A stretch of 28,382 bases of DNA, from positions 1 to 28,382 of the forward strand of contig JADFVX010000054.1 of assembly GCA_015222755.1 (NCBI GenBank), given 5' to 3'. This document shows, in pieces, positions 21,847 through 28,382 of this stretch. Position 1 is the stretch's first letter. Each line of letters opens with the position of its first letter. The stretch is from Pseudomonadota bacterium. GTDB taxonomy: Bacteria > Desulfobacterota > JADFVX01. The notes beneath the pieces were generated by a model. That model did not search any database and had not been told where the DNA came from. It was given only the letters and a program-made list of their open reading frames with translations. The translations under genes and the position numbers were made by a program.

Positions 21847-22893
21847 ATGAAGAAACATATTTTTACCATCAGCATACTGCTTACCCTCTCCCTTTTGGGA
21901 TGTGGCGACAAGCCCGAAGAGGCTGAGTCAGGTTCGGAAAAAGTTATACGAACTACAAGGGTAAGGCTGCAGACCGTGGAGGCCCTTCCCTTTGAGAAGA
22001 AGATTCGTGTAGTTGGAGCAGTGAGGGCAAAAAGAGAGGTAACAGTCAGTGCTGATGAGGGAGGACTCATAAAGTCCCTCTTTTTTGACAAGGGGGATAA
22101 GGTTAAAAAGGGCGCGCTGCTGGCGCTGCTTGATGACAGCACCCTGAGGGCGTCCCTTGCAGAGGCAAAGGCGGCCCTTAATATGGAAGAACTGAACTAC
22201 AACCGCCTTGCCAGCCTGAAGGAAAAGGGAGGCGCCGTATCCGATTTTGACCTTAATAAGAGCCGCTTCAAAAAAGAGGCGGCAGAGGCGCGCCTGGATA
22301 TCTTTGAATCCCGTCTGGCCAAGATGAATATAATCAGTCCTTTGCACGGCATAGTCGACAAAAAGATGGTCGAGGAGGGAGAACTGCTACGCCCCGGTGC
22401 AGTTCTGGCTAAGATCACCGACATAGACCCTGTAAAGATACAGACGGGAATAGCAGAATCAGTGATACGCTTCATCCACCCCGGTACAAGGGTAACAATC
22501 TCATTTGATGCCTTCCCCGGCGAAACGGTAACCGGGCAGGTCGATTACATAGCCGCCTCAGCCAATGCAGACGAGGGTGTTTTTGATGTAGAGATCCCCG
22601 TGGACAACAAGAGCGGCAAGCTTCGGCCGGGGATGATGGCCCGCATCACGGTGGTCACAGAACGGTGTGAAGCATGCATGCTCATACCCCGGGATGCCAT
22701 TGTCGATACCGAGGTGGGTCCCGTTGTATTTACCGTCAACAATAAGGGAATTGCAAGCCGTAGACCTGTCACACTGGGCCAGACCGATAGGGATCACGTT
22801 ATTATAGAATCAGGTCTTAAGTCTGGTGATAAGATCGTCGTTGCAGGCCAGCATGACCTGGTGGCAGGCGAAAAAGTAAGTATTTTTGAGTAG
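21847..22893 (+). CDS. RND efflux periplasmic adaptor (membrane fusion protein), lipoprotein
   Basis: This 348-residue adaptor links the inner-membrane pump to the TolC channel. The signal ends in a lipobox, LSLLGCG, with Cys19 as lipid anchor. The order of domains is typical: a first lipoyl half (VVGAVRAKREVTVSADEGG, then GDKVKKGALLALLD), a short alpha-hairpin (about 95-150), the second lipoyl half (ISPLHGIVDKKMVEEGELL), a beta-barrel (KIQTGIAESVIRFIHPG, GQVDYIAASANADEG) and the membrane-proximal domain. The short hairpin fits a HAE-type adaptor. It sits 3 bases after the TolC-like gene and 9 bases before the pump gene. Confidence 0.92.
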   Translation: MKKHIFTISILLTLSLLGCGDKPEEAESGSEKVIRTTRVRLQTVEALPFEKKIRVVGAVRAKREVTVSADEGGLIKSLFFDKGDKVKKGALLALLDDSTLRASLAEAKAALNMEELNYNRLASLKEKGGAVSDFDLNKSRFKKEAAEARLDIFESRLAKMNIISPLHGIVDKKMVEEGELLRPGAVLAKITDIDPVKIQTGIAESVIRFIHPGTRVTISFDAFPGETVTGQVDYIAASANADEGVFDVEIPVDNKSGKLRPGMMARITVVTERCEACMLIPRDAIVDTEVGPVVFTVNNKGIASRRPVTLGQTDRDHVIIESGLKSGDKIVVAGQHDLVAGEKVSIFE

Positions 22894-22902
22894 AGGTTTT
22901 AT

Positions 22903-25900
22903 TTGTCTGTAACAGATTTTGCCATAAAACGCGCGCCCGCCGTCTTCGTGATGCTAGTGGCCATTGTAGTTGCGGGGGTCTCTGCCTATATCAGCCTGCC
23001 AAGGGAGGCCTCTCCCGATATAAGCATACCGGTGATTATCGTCTCCACTCCCTATTTCGGCGTCTCGCCTGCCGACATGGAGACGCTCGTGACCCAGCCC
23101 ATCGAAAAGGAACTGAAAAATATCGGGAATGTAAAGAAAATCCTCTCTTCTTCTGCCGAGGGCATCTCTTCCATTACCATAGAATTTGAGCCCGACACAG
23201 ACATCGATAATGCGATGCAGAAGGTGCGTGACAAGGTGGATCAGGCGAAGTCAGACCTCCCGCAGGATGCCGAGGAACCTCTCATACAGGAGATCAACTT
23301 CTCCAACTTCCCGGTGATGATGATCAATATCTCAGGTGACTACGGCCTGCAGAAGCTCAAAGAAGTGGGGGAGGACCTGCAGGATAAGATCGAATCCGTA
23401 GCCGGTGTATTGAGCGTTGGCATAACGGGCGGCCTGGAGCGGGAAGTAAAGATCAACATTGATCCGGCAAAACTCCGTTACTACAATCTCGCCTTCAAGG
23501 ATGTAATCGATACGATACGCGATGAAAACCTGACTATCCCCGGTGGCAGCATGGAACTGGGCAGCTTCAAGTACCTGGTCCGGGTACCTGGAGAATTCCA
23601 GTCAACGAGGGTCATTGGCAATATTGTATTGAAGGTGAAAAAAGGTCACCCCATATACCTGCGGGATCTTGCCGAGGTGGAGTACGGCTATAAGGATGTA
23701 ACGAGCCATGCAAGGCTGAACGGACAGCAGTGCGTCTCGCTCTCAGTCACCAAGCGCAGCGGAGAGAACCTGATCCAAATGGCCGATGAGATCAAGGCAC
23801 TTATAGAAGTGGAAAAAACTATCCAGCCGCCGGGAACGTATTTTTCCATTACCGCCGACGCCTCAGAGGATATCCGCAACATGGTAGACGACCTGGAAAA
23901 CAATATCATAACCGGCCTTATCCTGGTTCTTTTGGTACTTCTGGCCTTTCTCGGCTTCCGCACATCCCTCTTTGTGGCACTGGCAATCCCTTTTTCCATG
24001 CTCATCTCATTTTTCGTCCTACAGACCTTCGGATTTACCCTGAACATGGTGGTTCTCTTCAGCCTCATACTGGCACTGGGTATGCTGGTAGACAATGCCA
24101 TTGTCATTGTGGAAAACATCTACCGCCACGGTGAGGAGGGTATGGCTATGGGCGAGGCGGCCAGCAGGGGGACATCGGAGGTCACACTCCCAGTGATTAT
24201 AGCTACATTGACAACACTCTGTGCCTTCTTCCCTATGATCTTCTGGCCGGGGATTATGGGAGAGTTTATGGTCTACCTCCCGAAAACACTGATCATCACA
24301 CTAACGGCATCTCTATTTGTGGCCCTCATCATCAACCCGGTCTTGTGTACCACACTATTAAAGGTGAAACCCCGGGCAGGGACTATAGCCGAGAGGGATG
24401 ACCATCGGCCTATGTTGCGGGCTTACCACCGCCTGCTGCAAGGGGCACTCGACCGCCCGGCCCTTACTCTTTCTATCTCAGTGGGCACACTTATAACTGC
24501 AATGATGCTCTACGGGATCTACGGCAAAGGAGTCCAGTTTTTTCCCGAGACCGAGCCCAGCAAGATCTTTATCGATATCGAGGCGCCACTGGGAACAAAG
24601 CTGGCTGTGACCGACAAGATAACAAAAGAGGTAGAAAAAGAAATAGGTAGCAATGAAGACGTAAAGCAGTATGTAGCCAGTATCGGGGTCTCGACAGGAA
24701 TGTTCGATGCCGGAGGCGGCGACGGGGGACCGGCAAACAAGGCGCGCCTTGCCATAGATTTTGTAGACTTGGAGGAGCGCCGCCAGTCCTCGGAACTCAC
24801 AGCAGATGAGATAAGAAACAGGATAAGTGGCATGACAGGTGCGGTGATAAGGGTGCAAAAGGAGCGGCATGGACCGCCCACCGGACCACCGATCAACGTG
24901 GAACTTTCCGGCGACGACTATGACGAACTTGGTCGGCTTGCCGCCTCGGCAGAGAAGATTATAAAGGAGACCCCGGGGGTTGTCGATTTTAACAGCAACT
25001 ACAAGACAGGAAAGCCTGAGATCAAAGTCCGTATAGACCGGGAAAAGGCAGGCCTCTACGGGCTTTCAACGAAAAAGGTGGCCGATACGATCCGAACGGC
25101 CATAAGGGGGACGGAGGCCTCCACCTACCGGGAATTTGAAGAGGAATATGATATTACAGTCCGTTTCCGGAAGGAGGCAAGGTCCTCGCTGCAATCTATA
25201 AGGGAGATCATCATCGCACACGAGGGCAGACAGGTACCACTAGACAACATCGCCGACATCAGCTTTTCAAGCGGGCCTGGCAGCATAATGCGCAAGAACC
25301 TGAAACGGGTTGTCACCCTGTCGGCACAGGTGGAGGGACGGCTTAAAACGGAGGCGCTTGCAGAGGTGCAAGAGCGGCTCAAACAGCTCGACCTGCCGGC
25401 AGGCTACAGCATCGAATATACGGGAGAGCAGGAAGAGCAGGCCTCTGCCGAAGCCTTCCTTAAAAAAGCCTTTATCCTGGCCCTGCTTCTTATCGCTTTC
25501 CTGCTCGTATTGGAGTTCAACTCCATTATCACAGCGAGCATCATACTATTCTCTGTTGTCCTTTCACTCATCGGTGTCTTTATAGGCCTCATCATTACGG
25601 GAACCCCCTTCGGTATTATCATGACCGGCATTGGCGTGATCAGCCTCGCCGGGGTTGTTGTAAACAATGCCATCGTCCTACTTGATTACATCATCCAGCT
25701 CCGGCAGCGGGGGATGTCAAAGCGGGATGCGATTATCATCGGCGGGATGACCCGACTCCGTCCCGTTCTGCTGACAGCTGTGACTACAATACTGGGCCTG
25801 ATCCCGATGGCAACGGGCTTTTATTTCGACTTCAAAAAGCTGACCTGGATAACAGGGAGTGAGTCGGCACAGTGGTGGGGGCCTATGGCTGTGGCGGTTA

Positions 25901-26004
25901 TATTCGGTCTCGCCTTTGCCACCATACTTACTCTGGTTGTGGTACCTGTCCTTTACTCCGTCATGGAGGGATTAAAAGAGAGGTTTTTCTCTGCAATCAG
26001 ATAA
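22903..26004 (+). CDS. RND-family efflux pump, inner-membrane permease (AcrB-like)
   Basis: This 1033-residue proton-driven exporter has the standard duplicated form: twelve hydrophobic segments and two large periplasmic loops (about 30-330 and 560-860). It begins SVTDFAIKRAPAVFVML with a TTG start, supported by AGAGG six bases ahead. The proton-relay segment GMLVDNAIVIVENI carries Asp397 followed by Asn398, where AcrB has two Asp. The single-Asp form is common in this family. The C-terminal half ends in the usual basic tail after VVPVLYSVMEGLKERF. It does not show the heavy-metal (CusA/CzcA) pattern, so organic compounds are the likelier substrates, but these cannot be named. No regulator is adjacent. 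Confidence 0.93.
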   Translation: MSVTDFAIKRAPAVFVMLVAIVVAGVSAYISLPREASPDISIPVIIVSTPYFGVSPADMETLVTQPIEKELKNIGNVKKILSSSAEGISSITIEFEPDTDIDNAMQKVRDKVDQAKSDLPQDAEEPLIQEINFSNFPVMMINISGDYGLQKLKEVGEDLQDKIESVAGVLSVGITGGLEREVKINIDPAKLRYYNLAFKDVIDTIRDENLTIPGGSMELGSFKYLVRVPGEFQSTRVIGNIVLKVKKGHPIYLRDLAEVEYGYKDVTSHARLNGQQCVSLSVTKRSGENLIQMADEIKALIEVEKTIQPPGTYFSITADASEDIRNMVDDLENNIITGLILVLLVLLAFLGFRTSLFVALAIPFSMLISFFVLQTFGFTLNMVVLFSLILALGMLVDNAIVIVENIYRHGEEGMAMGEAASRGTSEVTLPVIIATLTTLCAFFPMIFWPGIMGEFMVYLPKTLIITLTASLFVALIINPVLCTTLLKVKPRAGTIAERDDHRPMLRAYHRLLQGALDRPALTLSISVGTLITAMMLYGIYGKGVQFFPETEPSKIFIDIEAPLGTKLAVTDKITKEVEKEIGSNEDVKQYVASIGVSTGMFDAGGGDGGPANKARLAIDFVDLEERRQSSELTADEIRNRISGMTGAVIRVQKERHGPPTGPPINVELSGDDYDELGRLAASAEKIIKETPGVVDFNSNYKTGKPEIKVRIDREKAGLYGLSTKKVADTIRTAIRGTEASTYREFEEEYDITVRFRKEARSSLQSIREIIIAHEGRQVPLDNIADISFSSGPGSIMRKNLKRVVTLSAQVEGRLKTEALAEVQERLKQLDLPAGYSIEYTGEQEEQASAEAFLKKAFILALLLIAFLLVLEFNSIITASIILFSVVLSLIGVFIGLIITGTPFGIIMTGIGVISLAGVVVNNAIVLLDYIIQLRQRGMSKRDAIIIGGMTRLRPVLLTAVTTILGLIPMATGFYFDFKKLTWITGSESAQWWGPMAVAVIFGLAFATILTLVVVPVLYSVMEGLKERFFSAIR

Positions 26005-26020
26005 CATTCACAAATAAATG

Positions 26021-27250
26021 CTATCTAAGCTCTAAAAGAGCCTTTTGCAGGGAACGTACCTTGTCCTCTGCGTACTTTGATATTTTTATTCCCGGCTGAT
26101 CAACAAAATATTCAATAAAATAAGATACAACTATTATTAAAAGAAGAGACAAAACGGCAGAAACCATAAAAACAAAATCATAGCTGTACTCATATTTTGA
26201 AAGTACAAACAAGTTAAAAACATAAGACATGAAAGACAATATAATTATCTTATGCAGTAAATACATCGGGAATGATATCTTTCCCAAAAACTGAAAAAGT
26301 TTTCCAGACAAAAAACTTTGTAAAATCGGAGAATTTTGTAAAAGAACAATCGTTATAATAGCACCCCATTCATGTGCGACTACAACCGGCACATCCGAAA
26401 ACCTTAACAATATCAAATAAAATATTTTATATGCTTCGGGCAAAGGCATTAAATTTATCGGGAGTGGAAGATAACAAAAAGGTGCTGCAGCCAAAAACAT
26501 TGCGCAAACCATCAAACCTATATTACAAATTTTGTGCAATGAGCCCTTAAATTTCACGATACTGCCATACGCTTCATTGAAATCGTAAAGCAAGACCCCA
26601 AACACAAAGCAAAAATAATAATTTGGCACAATAAAGGTTAAAAGAAGGCAAATCAAAATACGAAGTTTAATTTTGCTAAATATGCGCAAAACAATATAAA
26701 CCATATATGACCCTATAAGTTCTACTTTCATCGTCCATAGAACCACATTGTATTTGTTTGAATCACTGGTATATAAAGTTAAAAGAGCCTCTTTAAACAT
26801 AGAGTATATGCCGGGTTGAAAGGCGTATATTTCTGACAACTCCTTTGCACCACTAACCCCTATTATTTTCTGATGATAAAAAAGATTATTTTTAAGAAAT
26901 AAGTAAGCTATAAAGGAAGTAAAAAGTATAGGAATAGTTAGTCTTATATATCGTCTTATAAACAAAGCAAGAATATTTGGTTTGTTTGAACGACTCTGGT
27001 AACTGTAAGTTAACACATAACCACTTAAAACAAAGAATATGCAAACCGAAAAATTGCCTGCATAAATCAAAGTAAATGGAAATTTAAATGCAACAATAGA
27101 CTCCCAGCTATTGTGTGCCCTTGAAAAATCACCATAGTATACAGCCGGATAAAAAGTCGTAACTAAATGAGTGGACACTACAATCAAGGCTGCAATACCC
27201 CTTAATCCATTCAGATATAAGAGCTTAGATGTATTGTGATCACTCTGCAT
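26021..27250 (-). CDS. Acyltransferase family 3 membrane protein (OafA/NodX type)
   Basis: This 409-residue integral membrane enzyme transfers acyl (often acetyl) groups to surface polysaccharide or other envelope sugars. The family markers are LYLNGLRGIAALIVVSTHL at the N-terminus, which includes the conserved His, and IFFVLSGYVLTYSY, followed by FIRRYIRLTIPI. About ten hydrophobic segments follow. It lacks the C-terminal SGNH domain of longer relatives. The gene is strikingly AT-rich compared with the modBC and efflux genes beside it, which suggests recent transfer. It starts two bases after the modC stop, so it may be read through from the molybdate operon. No other surface-polysaccharide genes are adjacent. 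Confidence 0.88.
   Translation of the reverse strand: MQSDHNTSKLLYLNGLRGIAALIVVSTHLVTTFYPAVYYGDFSRAHNSWESIVAFKFPFTLIYAGNFSVCIFFVLSGYVLTYSYQSRSNKPNILALFIRRYIRLTIPILFTSFIAYLFLKNNLFYHQKIIGVSGAKELSEIYAFQPGIYSMFKEALLTLYTSDSNKYNVVLWTMKVELIGSYMVYIVLRIFSKIKLRILICLLLTFIVPNYYFCFVFGVLLYDFNEAYGSIVKFKGSLHKICNIGLMVCAMFLAAAPFCYLPLPINLMPLPEAYKIFYLILLRFSDVPVVVAHEWGAIITIVLLQNSPILQSFLSGKLFQFLGKISFPMYLLHKIIILSFMSYVFNLFVLSKYEYSYDFVFMVSAVLSLLLIIVVSYFIEYFVDQPGIKISKYAEDKVRSLQKALLELR
26029..26048 (+). terminator. Weak terminator-like hairpin at the convergent gene ends
   Basis: GCTCT (26029-26033) pairs with AGAGC (26037-26041), followed by CTTTTG. It is 25 bases past the pump stop but inside the last codons of the convergent acyltransferase gene. 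The stem is short and the T-run poor. Confidence 0.25.
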
Positions 27251-27252
27251 AT

Positions 27253-28131
27253 TTACACCTTAAAAACCAGGGCCTCTGATGCCTTGGCGGCTACAACCAC
27301 CTCATCACCTATACTTATCTTTTCCGCCTCATCATTATCGACAAAAACGCGGAAGGTCCGTCGGCCTTCTTCAACAGTAAGGAGAGTGTGTATCTCGTCT
27401 GACTCCATAGATATAACCCTGGCAGGGATCTGTATTCTGGTACTCAGGCTCTTGCCCAGAAACACCTCTTCAGGTGGCCCCTCCTTTGTGACCCTGCCTT
27501 CCTTGAGTATAATAGCATGTTCAGCAAGACGATAGGCCTCTGCCATATCATGGCTTACCATTACAGCAGTGAAGCCAAATTTCTTCTGTAAGCTTATCAA
27601 CTCATCATAGAGACGCTTTTTTACCGCACTGTCCAGTGCCGAAAAGGGTTCATCAAGCAACAAAAGTCCCGGCTTTTGAGCCAGTGCCCTTGCAATGGCA
27701 AGCCTCTGACACTGTCCGCCTGAGAGCTCATGCGGGTAACGGCCCTCCAAGTCAAGGAGCTCCGTCATAGTCATCAGTTCATCTATCCGGCCTGGGTCAT
27801 TCTCAGCGGCGGCATACTCAATATTATCCCTTACGGTCATGTGAGGGAAAAGAGAAAGATTTTGAAAAAGCATGGCCACTCCCCGCTGCTGCGGAGGAGT
27901 AAAGCTCGAATTTGCGGCATCAAACCAGCTTATCCCAGCGGAGCGTATATAACCGCCCTCCCCTTTTTCAAGACCGGCAATAAGCCTTAGCAGGGTGGAC
28001 TTTCCAGACCCTGAAGGGCCGAATATAACAGTTATCCTGCCCTCTGGAATACTGAACCCGACATCCAAAGTAAATGGCTCGCCCCTGCCCGAGTCAAAGC
28101 GCTTTTGTATGTTTATTTCAAGATTTTTCAA
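27253..28131 (-). CDS. modC: Molybdate ABC transporter ATP-binding protein
   Basis: ModC powers molybdate (or tungstate) uptake through ModB. The 292-residue protein has Walker A GPSGSGKST (38-46), the Q-loop LFQNLSLFPHMTV, the signature LSGGQCQRLAIARAL (136-150), Walker B LLLLDEP, and the H-loop VSHD. After about 225 a single TOBE-like domain (IPARVISMESDE, then GDEVVVAAKASEALVF) binds the oxyanion. The start is a TTG that overlaps the modB stop (TTGA, 28131-28128), with AAGGG ahead of it. The protein is shorter than E. coli ModC (about 350), having one rather than two TOBE modules. Sulfate (CysA) is less likely given the domain length. Confidence 0.88.
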   Translation of the reverse strand: MKNLEINIQKRFDSGRGEPFTLDVGFSIPEGRITVIFGPSGSGKSTLLRLIAGLEKGEGGYIRSAGISWFDAANSSFTPPQQRGVAMLFQNLSLFPHMTVRDNIEYAAAENDPGRIDELMTMTELLDLEGRYPHELSGGQCQRLAIARALAQKPGLLLLDEPFSALDSAVKKRLYDELISLQKKFGFTAVMVSHDMAEAYRLAEHAIILKEGRVTKEGPPEEVFLGKSLSTRIQIPARVISMESDEIHTLLTVEEGRRTFRVFVDNDEAEKISIGDEVVVAAKASEALVFKV

Positions 28132-28382
28132 ACTGCCCTTACCGACTTATGGTTAAATATGTAGACCATCAAAAGAACAGAAAAAGATAGTGCCAGCAAT
28201 ACCAGTGAAATAATGTTAGCCCCACCGTAATTCATGGCCTGCACCTCGTCGTATATGGCTATTGAGGCAACCTTTGTAATACCGGGTATATTTCCACCCA
28301 CCATAAGTACTACGCCAAATTCCCCCATCGTGTGGGCGAAGGAAAGGACGCCTCCCGTAACAAGCCCCTTCTTTGACAAAGG
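28128..28382 (-). CDS. modB: Molybdate ABC transporter permease, C-terminal part (runs off the window end)
   Basis: The last 84 or so residues of the ModB permease are present. They show LVTGGVLSFAHTMGEFGVVLMVGG, the cytoplasmic coupling region that docks on ModC, then ISLVLLALSFSVLLMVYIF, the final membrane helix. The gene continues beyond base 28382. A TTG near the edge is not a start, because homology runs through it. It is translationally coupled to modC by a 4-base overlap. Molybdate supply fits an organism with anaerobic molybdenum or tungsten enzymes, but none are in the window. Confidence 0.85.
   Translation of the reverse strand, partial: PLSKKGLVTGGVLSFAHTMGEFGVVLMVGGNIPGITKVASIAIYDEVQAMNYGGANIISLVLLALSFSVLLMVYIFNHKSVRAV

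Overview
The window comes from a Gram-negative bacterial chromosome. The supporting signs are a TolC/adaptor/RND efflux set, two lipoproteins with lipoboxes, phosphatidylserine/phosphatidylethanolamine synthesis, and haem synthesis by the glutamyl-tRNA route. The gene order ilvC-psd-pssA-leuA and the mix of hydrogenase maturation genes would suit an anaerobic Desulfobacterota-like or Nitrospirota-like organism. That placement is from memory and cannot be settled from this sequence. There are no rRNA or tRNA genes, no CRISPR array and no transposase gene.

Layout. (1) 1-2294, + strand: the end of hemA, then hemC and hemD, a tight haem operon. (2) 2295-6830: an AT-rich accessory stretch. It holds a HEPN-like small protein, a large RlhA-type U32 protein, two 5'-truncated gene remnants lying back to back (an SDR tail and a SPASM tail), a small lipoprotein, and a block of palindromic repeat DNA. 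(3) 6834-9882, - strand: a four-gene overlapping operon of a Ppx/GppA phosphatase, RluB, a MagIII-like DNA glycosylase and a UreH/TauE-like membrane protein with a His-rich tail. (4) 10000-10219: a large nested inverted-repeat element. (5) 10340-14379, - strand: ilvC-psd-pssA-leuA, with a recognisable promoter and terminator. (6) 14565-19003, + strand: a hydrogenase maturation operon, which is the most unusual part of the window. (7) 19137-20117, - strand: a lone membrane histidine kinase bracketed by an imperfect direct repeat. (8) 20488-26004, + strand: a tripartite RND efflux operon. (9) 26021-28382, - strand: an AT-rich acyltransferase downstream of modC and the end of modB (molybdate uptake).

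The hydrogenase operon joins two pathways normally described as separate. Its first gene fuses a HypC-type domain ([NiFe] maturation) to a HydE-type radical SAM enzyme ([FeFe] maturation). The second gene is a full-length HydG, the tyrosine lyase that makes the CO- and CN-bearing iron synthon. The next three are a HyaD/HybD-type [NiFe] large-subunit protease, HypA and HypB (nickel insertion). HydF and HydA are absent, and so are HypD, HypE and HypF, which normally make and load the Fe(CN)2CO unit. The obvious reading is a hybrid route in which HydG/HydE chemistry feeds iron with diatomic ligands to a [NiFe]-type active site through the fused HypC-like carrier. This is inference from gene content. 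The missing genes could lie elsewhere in the genome.
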